Notes: generated from the sequence alone by a model not told the origin. A DNA stretch of 64,000 nt from Acorus gramineus (GCA_030737835.1 CM060857.1:10669030-10733029); one strand, 5' to 3'. Counted from the stretch's first letter, positions 22,802 to 35,110 are shown. Program-made: numbers and translations.

Positions 22802-23788
22802 TAGGGTCTCCGTTTGCGCTAGGTTGTTCATTGGTTGATTGTTTTTTGATAGCCAACCCGTGATCGTATTCGCCTTCGTATTGAAGACTAGTTTTAGCTT
22901 TTCACCTCATATAGAATACACAAGACATATTGCACTGCTTGGCTGCATATCTTTTAAGCCTCATCTCAGCAGGTGCATTTTCATGAATTCATGTTTTCAT
23001 CCTCTCTTTTAATTTTGAAGTCCCTCCTCTGCTTCTGGGCAGAGGATTTGTCTTGTCTGCACTGTTGTTTTAAGCAGATTATAGCGTCGATAGAGATAGA
23101 ACGGGTGCTTTTTGGAGTGATTATTGGGTGTTGTATTGTAATCTCAACCACACATAGGGAGACTGTTTTGTGATCTCCCAGTCTGGATTAGTTGTTGTCA
23201 CCTTTTTTTTATCTGTAAGACTTGCTGCTTATGTATTGTCATGTTTTGGGAGAATCTAGTCTCTTTGTTTCTCATCAACTTGTTTGAAGATGTAAAGCTC
23301 TTTTGTAGGCGTATGTGGAATTATGGATTTGTTTGGTATTGGGGCGCCGTGAATTCTATTTGATGCAATATATAATATATCAGTACATGCTATATTATAA
23401 ACATTATAAAATGAATGAATTCAACTCATTATTTGAACATGTGTTTCATTTTTTTTAGTAAAAACATGCACATCATTCGACATGTATGTATATTAAAAAT
23501 TCAATGATTGAAAGTAGTTGCATGAATTACTAATTAAGTATAACATTTTTCCTTTGTATTTTGTAGACCACCACAAGTCTTTATTGGACAAAACACATTT
23601 TTTTGGACAGAGTGGGAACTTAATGTAATCATGTAGATTCAAATACTCCCAAGAATTTACATTAGTATTAGAAAATTATCAATAAGAGAGGAAATTTTGT
23701 AGAGGTTGGGGGACTATTTTCTAGAAATCAAATTAAGAAACATGAAATTAGTTTTAAGTTGTTTGGTAAAAGATTGCTCACTTTGTGA

Positions 23789-23825
<37 letters not shown>

Positions 23826-25326
23826 CATACACATAGCAGTACGATTGATCATACATCAATAATTTGTCAATGGAATAATAATTTCTTACTCATGAAAGAA
23901 TATACATGATCATAATGTCTTTCACATAGCACATATATTATATAACTGACATTACACTTGAACAAAAAAAACCCCTGGTCCCGCTGATCCCACAACTGAA
24001 AAAGTGTAGAATATCCTTTGTGTGCATTTCTTTCTTATTGTCCAGTCACCAGACTACAAAAATAAACCCAAAACCATTTGTATATATAATGGACATACCG
24101 ATCAATGTTCTATTTCATTATTTGGTTCATAGAAAATGTATATTAGAAGAGTGAATCAATTAAGTATAAATTAAAAGTTTTTATGTTGTTCAATTCTCAT
24201 GACTATCCATTGAATAATGAATTTAGAAATGCACAATGTATAAAGAGTAATTGTGTGTATCTCATTAAGTGATACATAATGTATATACATTTTTGTTAAG
24301 TGATAAACAATGTGTATACATCTCTTTAAAGTGGTATACAATATATAGAATAATTGTGTACATGTATGGCCATTGGAATGAGGAAAATATTCAATGTCTT
24401 TGTATTCCCAACACCCACCCATTATTGAACACATTCCCAAAAACATTTAGTAGGTTCATTGGATTCTTCAATGGGTTTTAAGAATCCAATTTATGTTTGA
24501 GTGTGGGAGGGTTCCCCCTCTCCATCTATAAAAGGGAGTAGACTCCCCACCCATTTTTGTCTCACAACATCTTGTGTTTGCATAAACAAGAATAAGTCCA
24601 CGCCATAGAGAGATAGTAGAGTGAAGAATCTTTCTATTCTTCTTCAAGTCCTTGTACCAAAAGGAAACTACTTACCAGGAAGAAAGGTTTGTGTGTGTGT
24701 GTATATATATATATATACTATAATGATTTCACATGATAGAAAAATATGATTATAGTATTCGTAAACATGTTAATCAAGATCCTAAGTGTTATTATGATTT
24801 ATTTTACAAGATCAACCAACATCCCATGGAGTGTGGAAAAAAAAAATGTCAAACTTGAATCCTCTTTAGAGATTAACCTTTATTTTTGTGTGTGCGTTCA
24901 ATGTTGCCCTGCAATAATGTGTGTAATCTACTTCATGCCTTTGTGAGTGGTTAGATAAACGGTCGCTGTAAGATATTATTCAATCATCAACCACTATTAG
25001 CCAAATGGTTACATCAAGATGACAACTTGAACAACATATCTGTACTCTTTGAATCATATATTTGTCTAGGAATATTTGTGTTTTTTTTATGGCAATGGTC
25101 ATCAAACGAGCCACGAAGATAGCCTCAGAAACCAGTTCTTTCTTAAAAAACGTACGATGAACAAGGACAAGTTTTTAGCCTGTCATCTTCAATTCCTTGT
25201 AATGCTGATGAAGGGGATTTGATGGAGAAGTTATGGATGGAGGAGCTTTTTTTCTTTAGTTGCATTTAATGGTAATACAGTTGACAAATTTTTTATAATC
25301 ATTTTAATGATTTGTTAAGGTAGTTC
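22802..25326. other. Intergenic DNA with (CT)n and short tandem phrases
   Basis: The first few hundred bases are probably ERF 3' untranslated sequence displaced by the solo LTR. A (CT)n tract is at 23793-23822. At 24240-24360 a phrase like 'TAAGTGATA.A.AATGT.TATACAT' is repeated. No gene is recognised. Confidence 0.55.
24520..24690 (+). promoter_or_regulatory. TATA-containing promoter-like segment of unknown origin
   Basis: CTATAAAAGGGAG at 24526 follows pyrimidine-rich GGTTCCCCCTCTCC. About 130 bp later there is an exon-end-like GAAAG|GTTTGTGTGTG. No open frame or recognised element follows, so this could be an old LTR or pararetroviral-type promoter remnant, or the start of a non-coding transcript. 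Confidence 0.25.
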
Positions 25327-25402
25327 GAATCCAGTCAGGACTAGCTCTAGTAGTTCATGTTAGTATTGAATTGCACAGCTCTATGAATCAAACTACACAG
25401 CC
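25327..25402 (+). repeat. Inverted repeat partner, left of the copia element
   Basis: The sequence around GCACAGCTCTATGAATCAA is repeated in inverse orientation at 32160-32234 with about 75% identity (AGGACTRGCTC, CACAGCTCTATGAATCAA, ACAGCC in the same order). The pair brackets the copia insertion, so removing the copia element would leave an inverted repeat about 0.9 kb across. Confidence 0.65.
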
Positions 25403-26124
25403 CATGAATCTAACTGCATATCCAATTTTTTGGTACAGATCTTTTTCTCTTATTGGATCCAGTGACGCCTTGGTCATCGGTATTAAGTAGGAGAGTGAGA
25501 CATTTACTTAATAATTGACTTTGCAGTTCGATTCATATGTTGTATACAACACTGCTATGAGATTTGAAATTTAGGTGGGGCCCTAGGTGAACTTTTTAAA
25601 TGAAGACTTATAAAAAAATATCTTATTTAAATATGACCTAATAGATACACACGGCTATACAAATCATTTGGATAACAACTTTCTATATCATCATTATATA
25701 AACTTTTACAAAATTTTTCCAATAATATGTGAATATAATTATAAAAAAACATATATCCAATAACAAAAAAAAAGCAAAATTAAGATCCAAGAAAGGGATA
25801 AAATACCTTATAGTAGTGATCGATATTATTGTTAAACATTTAAATTTTGATTCTTTTAAATTTAGAATGGTTGAAAGAGTGAAAGAGAAATTTTACTTTT
25901 AAAAATAGTTGGATGGATGGATGACCATATACCAATTAATTATGTAGAAAGAAATATAACAATTGGATGGATGAAATTTTACTTGGATAGTTGGGATTGC
26001 TTACATTTTTTTTCTTCATTTGGAGCCTCTATATTGGTTATAAAAATAATCATATTTGACAGTAGACTAGATTGAGCTCATAACACAAGTATACAAATAT
26101 GGCTGTGGGAATTTGGAGGCCCTT
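25403..26124. other. AT-rich DNA between inverted repeat and copia element
   Basis: No coding signal. Probably the interior of the older inverted-repeat element into which copia inserted. Confidence 0.4.
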
Positions 26125-26129
26125 CCTTG

Positions 26130-26670
26130 TGTTGGATATTTTCATAATTTGAATTCAAATTGTTTGGGTTTTAGTGGTCCCCTCATAAGAAGATGAAAGT
26201 GGTCCCAACAATTAGTTCCACATCGGTTGTTTGTAAAAGGTTTTGAGTGTTTATAAGGATAGCTCGATCTACTCTAGTGAAGTCTTTTTGGTGGACACCT
26301 TATGGTGGACCTTTGATGTGGGGTTTCGCACCACCACGCGCGTTGGGCTTGCGCACACGTGTGCGAATTGAGCGTTTTAAGGCGCACTCACAGAACAACC
26401 ACTCATCTTCTCTCTTCCTTTTTTATTACGAGTTAGCATCATCAGCCCCTTCAAACAGAGAGTTTTAAGAGGTTCAGACAGAGAGTACACACTCTGTTCT
26501 TAACACCTACAGTGGGCTTCATTATATTCTAAAGGCAGCACTTCGTTAATCCCTGGTGTACTCGCGGTTTATACCGGAACGGGAGAAGTCTGTCTAAAAG
26601 CATTCAACAAAGTTGATCCTTGAAGCACTTGCATTGATCCTGTCTCCTTTCATTGTCCCTATTTCCAACA
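26130..26670 (+). repeat. Copia 5' LTR (541 bp, internally deleted)
   Basis: Matches the 3' LTR except that about 283 bp, equivalent to 31549-31831, are missing at 26388/26389; the trinucleotide ACT is present at both breakpoints. The missing part contains the TATA box, so this LTR lacks its core promoter. Confidence 0.92.
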
Positions 26671-26693
26671 ATTTTTAAACAGATCTTCTATCA

Positions 26694-29600
26694 ATGGAAG
26701 GACCTACTGTTGCCCACTCTATTCAAGTGATGAACCAGGACCTTGTGCGCCTTGAACGCTTCGAAGGAGACAACATCACCCATTGGCAAGAGAAGATGAA
26801 GTTCGTCCTCACTGCCTTCAACCTCTTCTACATCCTAGAAGAGAATTTGGAAGTCATTCCAGATGAAACTACTGAAGGCACTGCGGAACTGAAGGAGATG
26901 AGGAAGAATTGCAAGGAGGCCGACTACCTATGTCGGGGCCATATTCTGAATGCTCTCGGACCATCAATTTACAGCGTCTACCGTACCTATACAACGGTGA
27001 AAGAAATCTGGTTGGCGCTGGACAACAAATACCGCATTGTGGAGGCAAGTAACCAGAAATTCCTTATTGGTAATTTCATGGATTTTAAGATGACTGACGA
27101 TAAATCTATCATTTCGCAAGTCAATGATTTCTTACTAATCATCAGTAATCTTAAGACCGCCGGTGTTGACCTTCTTGAATCATTCCTTATGGGAGTTATC
27201 ATATCCAAACTTCCTCCCACTTGGAATGGTTACAAGAAGAAGATGAAGCAGAATGAGAAGACTCACTCTTTGGAGTCCCTTGAACGCCATATCCGTATCG
27301 AAGAGGATTCGCGCATTCTTGCACATAATGATGCGAAGAATGATCATCAGTCGAAGGCTAACCTTGTTGAGGATGATAAATCCAAGGATGAAAAATCCAA
27401 GAACAAGATCAATGCCTTCAAGCCAAAGAATGATAATCAGTTCAAGAAGAAACATCCCAACAAGAACAAGAACAAGAACCAGAACAAGGGGTCCAAGAAA
27501 GGACCATGTTACTTCTATAACAAACCCGGTCACATTGCTCGAGATTGCCGACTGCGCAAGAAAAATCAGAAAAAGGAGAGAGTGACTGATGATGACAAGT
27601 TGGTGGCTACGGTGTGCGAGGCTAATGCTGTGGCAAATGATGATGGATGGTGGCTTGATACTGGAGCAACCATTCATATTTGCAGAGACAAAAGTCTTTT
27701 TAAGACTTATGAAAAATCTGGTAACGGAGACGAAGTGAAGATGGCGAATGACCACCGCACCAAAGTTGAAGGCAAAGGCACCGTTGGAATTCCATTCTCT
27801 TCTGGAAAGACACTCACTTTGGTGAATGTTTTTCATGTACCCATTATGTCAAAGAATCTGGTTTCTGGAGACCGTCTCAACAAGAAGGGTTTCAAACTTG
27901 TGTATGAATCTGATAAATTTGTACTGTCCAGGAATGGGGTGTTTATTGGACAGGAGTACTCTTGTAACGGAATGATCAAGTTGAATCTAATAAATGCATC
28001 CTCTTCTGCTTATATGGTTGAGTTTTTATCTTTATGGCATGGTAGATTAGGACATGTGAATTATGGATCTATTAAAAACATGCATAATCTGGGTATGATA
28101 TCTAAATGTGACTTGCTTGATGCTACTAAATGCCATGTTTGTGTGCAATCTAAGATCACTAGAAAATCACATAAATCTGTATCTAGATCTCCTGGTTTAC
28201 TTTATTTAATCCATAGCGATGTATGTGATTTTAAGAACCATGTTACACGAGAAGGTAACTAATATGTTATAACTTTCATTGATGACTATTCAAGATATTG
28301 TTATGTTTACTTATTAAAAAGTAAAGATGAAGTTTTTGAAAAATTTATTATTTTCAAAAGGGAAGTTGAAAATCAACTTAACCACAAAATCAAGGCTCTT
28401 CGTTTTGATAGGGGTGGTGAATACTACCCAAATGAGTTTGCAAAATTTTGTGAATCTCATGGCATAATCCATCAATTTTCGGCGACTTATACGCCTCAAC
28501 AAAATGGATTGGTAGAAAGAAAGAACAGAACCTTAGTTGAAATGGTTAATGCTATGTTAATTGGTTCTGATTTGCCTTATTCTTTATGGGGTGAAGCCAT
28601 TCTTTCTGCATGTTTTATTTTGAATAGAGTTCCTTTCAAAAATACACCTTCTATCCCTTATGAGTTATGGTTTAAAAGAAAGCCTAATTTTAATCGTCTC
28701 AAAGTGTGGGGGTGCCTTGCTTATATTAGAAAGCCTGATCTTAAAAGGCCAAAATTGGGAGTTAAAACTTATAAATGTGCGTTTATTGGCTATTTTTTGA
28801 ATAGCATAACTTATAAGTTTCTAGATCTTGACTCTTTTGAGATTATAGAATCTATTGATATGGAATTTTTTGAGAATATGACTAGATCATCTAATTATTT
28901 ACCACATCATACTCCTACTTTGATTGAGGATAAATCAATTGATGATTTTATTCCTTCTATGGACATAGAACCTAGAAGGAGTAAAAGAGTTAGAACGGAA
29001 AAAAAATTTGGTCCTGATTTTCTCATCTATCTTGTAGAAAGATATCAAAAGGCTATTTCTAACATTTCCATGTATGCTTTGCATATAGAAGATGATCCTT
29101 CATCATTTGTGGATGTTATGAGTTCTCGTGATGCTTCTTTTTGGAAAGAAGCGATTAATGATGAAATGAATTCTATTATGATGAATAAAACATGGTTTTT
29201 GACTGATTTGCCTCCCGGTGCCAAAACCATAGGTTGCAAATGGATTTTTAAAAGAAATTTAATGTTGATGGTTCCATAAATAAGTTTAAGGCCAAATTGG
29301 TTGCTAAAGGCTTTAAACAAAGGGGTGGTATTGATTATTTTGACACATATGCACCTGTGGCTCGAATTTCTTCTATTAGAGTTCTAATATCACTTGCATC
29401 CATTCATCATTTAATTGTTCATCAAATGGATGTTAAAACAGCTTTTCTAAATGGTGATTTAGAAGAAGAAATTTATATGGATCAACCTGAAGGGTTTGTT
29501 GTTCCACACCAAGAGAAGAAAGTTTACAAATTAGTTAAGTCTCTTTATGGCCTGAAACAAGCACCTATTCAATGGCATGATAAATTTGATAAAATTATAT

Positions 29601-30638
29601 TGTCTTTTGGTTTCATTGTGAATGATGCTGATAAATGTATGTATTATAAGCATGCTGAAAATGGATGTGTAATTATCTGTTTATATGTTGATGACATGCT
29701 TATATTTGGATCAAATATTGCCTGTGTTGAGGAAACTAAAGAGTTTCTCTCTTCCAACTTTGATATGAAAGATTTGGGAGAGGTTGATGTGATTCTAGGA
29801 ATTAAAATCCTAAGGAAAGAGAACGGGTTAGTCTTGTCTCAATTTCATTACATTGAGAAAGTACTAAAAAGATATGATCATTTTGATTGTATTCCAGCCT
29901 CTAATCCTCTAGACTCGATATGAAGTTAGAGAAGAACTCTGGTCGTGCTATTGAGCAGTTAAAATATGCCAGTGTTATTGGGAGTCTTATGTATGCAATA
30001 AATTGCACAAGACCCGATATTGCATACTCGGTTGGTATGTTGTGTCGCTTTTCAAGCAATCCAGGTTCAGAGCATTGGAAAACAGTTTCCAGAGTTCTAA
30101 GATACTTAAAGGGGACTTTACATTATGGGTTGCATTATGAAGAATACCCTGCTGTACTAGAAGGGTATAGTGATGCAAGCTGGAACAGTGTAACAATAAA
30201 GTCTAAATCAACAACTGAATGGATCTTTACATTAGGAGGTGCTGCTGTACCTTGGGGTTCCAAAAAGCAGACTTGTATTTCTGATTCAACCATGTTATCG
30301 GAATTGATTGCCTTGGCAGATGCATGTAAAGAAGAAGAATGGCTTAAAAATCTGTTATTTGATATACTAATTTGGAAGAAGCCATCCCCAGCTGTTATGA
30401 TCCATTGTGATAGCCAAGCAACCATATGGAGAATTCAATGTAAAACATACAATGGAAATCTAGACATGTGAGTCTAAGGCATCAACTGGTGCGACAATTA
30501 CTCAAAAGTGGAGTAATAACTATCGACTATGTAGAGTCAAAAAAGAATTTGGCTGATCCTTTGACCAAGGGTCTTGGCATAAAGATGATTCAGAATTCAT
30601 CAAAAGGAATGGGGTTAAGGTCTGTGAAGGAAGATTGA
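26694..30638 (+). pseudogene. Copia gag-pol, broken by one stop and at least three frameshifts
   Basis: Starts at ATG 26694. In order: a UBN2-type gag; a zinc knuckle at 27508-27549 whose second Cys is replaced by Tyr (CYFYNKPGH..C); protease with DTGAT at about 27655; an integrase HHCC region ending CHVC at about 28145; the acidic triad (HSDV about 28214, DRGGEY about 28407, NGLVERKNR about 28503); reverse transcriptase with YVDD at 29684-29695; and RNase H with SDASW at about 30169. Breaks are an in-frame TAA at 28260-28262, a one-base shift near 29257, a shift near 29915 and a one-base shift near 30462, after which ADPLTKGL is readable to TGA at 30636. It could not make a working polyprotein. 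Confidence 0.95.
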
Positions 30639-31274
30639 TCACACTTAGTGGGAACCCAACCTTTGTCTTGAAAAAGACTTGACAAGGTTCAATGTGGTAT
30701 TAACAAGCTAAACATGTGATTATGGAACACTAGTAAATTTTTGATAATCCCATTTCCTAGAACTAGTGTTGGTATTCTACATGAATGAGGATGGAAATTG
30801 TTCCTTAATAAGTTGTAACGAGTGCTCACACAATCACTCATTAAACTTACCTACATGAGTAATGAAGTCAGGATGCTTCATAAAGGAGAGAGACCATTTC
30901 TTGAGACTCATGAATAAAGGATATATGCGCATGGCCATTAGCACGCCAAGCAATCGGAACTCTCTAACTCTCGAAGTTGACATGTGCAATGATTCCGGCG
31001 TTTCTCGAAGAGTACTAAGTTCAAGATTCATTCACTTCAAAACATTGATATCGCTTTGAATTGTTTGCACCAAGTGGAAGTTCAAATCCATAAGATACTT
31101 CTCATGTATGTGTTGCCTTCAACGATGATGCTACAATGTAATTTTTTTATATTTTCTTTCTTGTAAAGAACTACAGCGGCTTGATCCCTCATTAACGGGT
31201 ACGTAGGTAACCGCTGAGCGGTGCAGCCATTATTATATAATATAACATTTATTTTCAATATAAAACAATTTTGA

Positions 31275-31288
31275 AAATAGTGGGGGAT
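31275..31288 (+). promoter_or_regulatory. Copia polypurine tract
   Basis: A purine-rich stretch immediately before the 3' LTR start, the expected primer for plus-strand DNA synthesis. Confidence 0.75.
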
Positions 31289-32113
31289 TGTTGGGTATTT
31301 TTAAAATTTGAATTCAAATTGTTTGGGTTTTAGTGGTCCTCCCATGAGAAGATGAAAGTGGTCATAACAATTAGTCCCACATCGGTTGTTTGTAAAAGGT
31401 TTTGAGTGTTTATAAGGAGAGCTCAATCTACTCTAGTGAAGTCTTTTTGGTGGACATCTTATGGTGGACCTTTGATGCGGGGTGGTGCGGCACCACCACG
31501 CGCGTCGCGCGGGTGCGCGTGTGCGAATTGGGCATTTTAGGGTGCACTTGGATGGTGGAGATCGTTTTGATCAGATGCAATCTGGATCGTCCGATGAAGG
31601 AACGTTCAGATGCAATGTGCACCGTTGGATTGACAGTTGATGGTTATATTCACTAAGAGGTGCCATTGGAAGGGATCCATCTCGTGATGGACGATCTGGA
31701 CCGCACGATCGCATGGAAATGGTGGACCACCGATCGGACGATTGCTGTAACTCCCCATTCATGAAAGGGTGTCTCATTTGAATGAAAAGGCACCATTATG
31801 CCTATAAATAGACACCATCAGATCCAAAACTCACAGAACAACCACTCATCTTCTCTCTTCCTTTTTCATTACGAGTTAGCATCATTAACCCTTTCAAAGA
31901 GAGAGTTCTAAGAGGTTCAGACAGAGAGTACACACTTTGTTCTTAACACCTACAATGGGCTTCATTGTATCTTGACGGCAGCACTTTGTTAATCCCTGGT
32001 GTACTCGTGGTTTATACCGGAACGGGAGAAGTCTGTCTAAAAGCATTCAACACAGTTGATCCTTGAAACACTTGCATTGGTCCTGTCTCCTTTCATTGTC
32101 CCTATTTCCAACA
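31289..32113 (+). repeat. Copia 3' LTR (825 bp, complete)
   Basis: Starts TGTTGGG and ends TTCCAACA. It keeps a TATA box (TATAAATA at 31803-31810) that the 5' LTR has lost, so transcription from this LTR into flanking DNA to the right is the only LTR-driven option left. Confidence 0.93.
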
Positions 32114-32159
32114 CCTTGAATGAGAGCCGTTTACTAGGCTTACACCCAAGGTTGGAGCT

Positions 32160-32234
32160 GGCTGTATAAATTGATTCATAGAGCTGTGCAGCTCCATACT
32201 GATGAATTAACAGGAGCCAGTCCTTACTTGATCC
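32160..32234 (-). repeat. Inverted repeat partner, right of the copia element
   Basis: Reverse-complement relative of 25327-25402, as described for that entry; it lies 46 bp beyond the copia 3' LTR. Confidence 0.65.
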
Positions 32235-33480
32235 AAACTCTTTAAAAGGATGCTATCAAGTTTTGGGCTATTTGATAATTTTGTTTCATGAAAATCAAAT
32301 GAATCTTAATTTGCATGTATCTTAAAAGTAATAAATGCCCGATGTTTTAAAAATAGAACCATTTATTGAACCGAAAAATGGACGGTTTAAGATTCACTAG
32401 TTCAACCATGGGTTAACCAAATTTGAATAGTTATATTCTCATGATATAATAAATATTTAATTATTGGTAGTAAATAAATAAATTTACAAAAAAATATGAA
32501 ATACTTTAGAAAATCTTTACATAGTTTATATCAAATCTTAAATTTAATATTTTTACTTATTCATTTTATTATATAAATTTTAAAAGTTTTATTCGATTTA
32601 ATATTTACACAAATAATTAATCCCAATTTATAAGAATAAAAAATTGGTTGGTTTAATCAACCCGTAGTCAATTCTCAAAAACCACAAGTTAAACAACTGG
32701 GTCGATTAGTTTTTACTGGTTATATATAATATAAGGTTTTGGATAAATTGAATTAGAATTCAAAGCAGGTAAAAGTTTGTTCAACCAGCCAAGTCAAGTC
32801 TGATTTTAAAATATAACGAATACCATGTAGCTTCAATCATAACCAATAAAAAAACAAGTCTTACCATATACACGTGAAAAAATTATTTAATCTTCAGATG
32901 TAGATCATAGGTGGCTATATTTTGCAGTTTTGTTTACAATTCGTCCATTTTATTGTTTTAAGCATATATTTCACTAATGAAGTATATTCTTTTAAATATA
33001 TATATCCATATGAGTTGAATGCATATATTTTTACATTACTTGTTTTTTGTTTAGAAAATATAGGATTATTTGTATGTATACCATAAAAAAATATGTTATT
33101 TATTTTTACACCACTACAAATAATATATTATTTTTTTATATTTACAAATTTTCTTAATGAAAAAATATGCCCCTCTATTATCTTTTTTTTTTAAATCCAA
33201 AATCAAACTAAACTATAGTTAGTTATTAACCACCAAGTGAAATGACAAAAAAAAACAACATATAATAATTGCTATGATGTAAATAATGAAGTATATTTTA
33301 ACCTAATAAATTTAATGTTCTTTACAAATCAACCGTGGTTCATTCTCCCTCTCGCCCCTCTCAACCATACCCCTTCTTTCCTTTTTTCCAATTAAAATCT
33401 AGGTGTTTTTTTTATAATTTATTATTTAGAGAATATATATGATTAATTATAATCAAACTAATTTTATTTTATTTCTACTA
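32235..33480. other. AT-rich intergenic DNA, nothing recognised
   Basis: Very AT-rich, with no frame of note, no bounded repeat and no recognisable gene remnant. Confidence 0.6.
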
Positions 33481-33556
33481 ATGTTTGTCTCGCGTCCCTA
33501 GGTATTCTCTACCTACCCACCTCCATTAGTTATTCATTAAAGATTAATTTGATTCA

Positions 33557-33605
33557 ATGACCAGAGTTAGGCGAGGATATATAGCTCGGAGACGTCGAAC
33601 AAAAG
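33557..33605 (+). pseudogene. rpl20: Plastid rpl20 5' fragment (nuclear plastid DNA)
   Basis: From ATG 33557 the frame reads MTRVRRGYIARRRRTK, the highly conserved N-terminus of chloroplast ribosomal protein L20. Similarity then stops abruptly at about 33605 and the frame runs into unrelated AT-rich sequence. The preceding bases (from about 33485, CGCGTCCCTAGG..) may also be plastid-derived but I cannot confirm this. A 48-bp or slightly larger plastid insertion, non-functional. Confidence 0.75.
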
Positions 33606-34688
33606 TACTAATAATTACTGTGTCTTTAGTAATAATTAGTTTTTTATGATTAATTTGTTTTTGGATTTTAGATGAAATTTATCATTTTTATGTTGAAATT
33701 AACATTTTTTACTTTTACATGGCACAATAATAAATATTGTATTTGATAAAAAAAAAAGCAAAATAAAAAAATAAGGGTATTTTGGTCATTTTCCAAGACT
33801 TTTACAGTTTTCATAAAATAATTATGAAAGTTATATAGGATGGTAAATATGCATAATTTTTAAATATTCTAATGATATAAAAATAAATAGGTTAATTAGA
33901 GTGGTATAAAATAAATAGCATATTTTAAAATAATATATATACAAAAAAATCCTAAAATATGTATTAACATAGTGAGGTATATACTATCTTTTAAATAATG
34001 CATTAATGACATGGAGATTGCAAATACAGTTGCAAATTTAAGGGGATTGAGTGCATCATTGCCCCATGCTCCTTGCTAGAAAAAAAGTCCGGGTGCCATG
34101 ATATTTTTTTTATTATTATACATTAGGCAAACGCTTCAATTTTATTGCTAAAATTTAATGAATACCCAAAACCAAACTAAAGACATGCAGAAGGGAGTTC
34201 TATTAAATACCCCAATTCCAAAAAAGAACCCACTGCTCCTCCATCAAAAACTACCCCTCTCCCCCACTCCTCGAGAAACTCACCCCCTTGCCCTCCTATA
34301 ACAAATACTCTAATGTTTTATAAACCACACCACCATCTCTCATACATTCTCAAAATAAATCGGCGTCTCTTTAAAGATAAGATGGTTCCTTAACAACCAT
34401 AATGTCCACATGACTGTCAGAACGCGAGATATATGGGTGTGATGATATTAAATAAATAAGCATGTGTTTACAAATGTAAGTTATAAAGACAAACTCCATC
34501 TTGTACAGATGAAGTAGCTGTGGAAATCAATTGATATTTTCCCACGCAGTCTGAAATAAAGGATATGCAATATCATTAACTGTAATTGTTGTACATTCAT
34601 CCGCAAATGGTTGATCTGCTACTTTCCAAAGATGCATTCTCCATGCTAGTGAGGCTAGGCTATACATTCTGTAACCATATTTGAAGTT
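33606..34688. other. AT-rich intergenic DNA with possible retroelement tail
   Basis: AT-rich throughout. A slightly more complex stretch at 34125-34440 could be a LINE 3' remnant on the minus strand but lacks diagnostic motifs. Confidence 0.4.
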
Positions 34689-35110
34689 TGTTGGGGAACG
34701 GATTCGCGGAAGCCGTCGATAAAAGACGAGATCATACACAAGAACGGAACATCATCACACGAAGAAGATAAAAATACGTGGTTCGGCCTAGGCTTACATC
34801 CACTGGGCGTAAACAAAGAATCCACTATGATAGTTGAGATACAAAAAGGTCTTACAAACTCTCTCATGGAGTTACTCTCTCTTGAACCCTATCAACATCT
34901 CTCATATGAATTTCTACATTTTATCTGTATGTGTCAAGCCAAGTTTTACCCTAAAACCCTAGAGGATATTTATATAGATAAATAACTTCCTCTCTAAGTA
35001 ATCTTCTAACAAATAAATATGTAACAAACAAATCTGTTTCCCTCGTTTTAGGAGATTCACTTGAGGAGATCAAATCTTGTGAATCTTTCGCATGGTCCAT
35101 GTGTGTTTTT
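34689..35110 (-). mobile_element. LTR fragment/solo LTR, inverse relative of 14631-15107
   Basis: Starts TGTTGGGGAACGG (the LTR 3' end read backwards). In reverse complement it runs in parallel with the solo LTR at 14631-15107 through the CGTGTGATGATGTTCCG, GAGTAACTCCATG, TAAATATCCTC and CAAGTGAATCTCCTAAAA phrases. Beyond 35110 the two diverge and no matching end with an AAGTT duplication was found, so the right border is open. Confidence 0.7.

Larger units (their letters stand above)
26130..32113 (+). mobile_element. Full-length but inactive Ty1/copia retrotransposon (5984 bp)
   Basis: Two LTRs with TGTTGG..TTCCAACA ends (26130-26670 and 31289-32113) enclose gag, protease, integrase, reverse transcriptase and RNase H in the copia order (integrase before reverse transcriptase). 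CCTTG is duplicated exactly at 26125-26129 and 32114-32118. The LTRs are roughly 90-93% alike by eye where they align, so the insertion is not recent. A purine tract (AAAATAGTGGGGGA) abuts the 3' LTR. The expected TGGTATCAGAGC primer-binding site is not evident after the 5' LTR. The coding region has at least one stop and three frameshifts. Confidence 0.96.
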
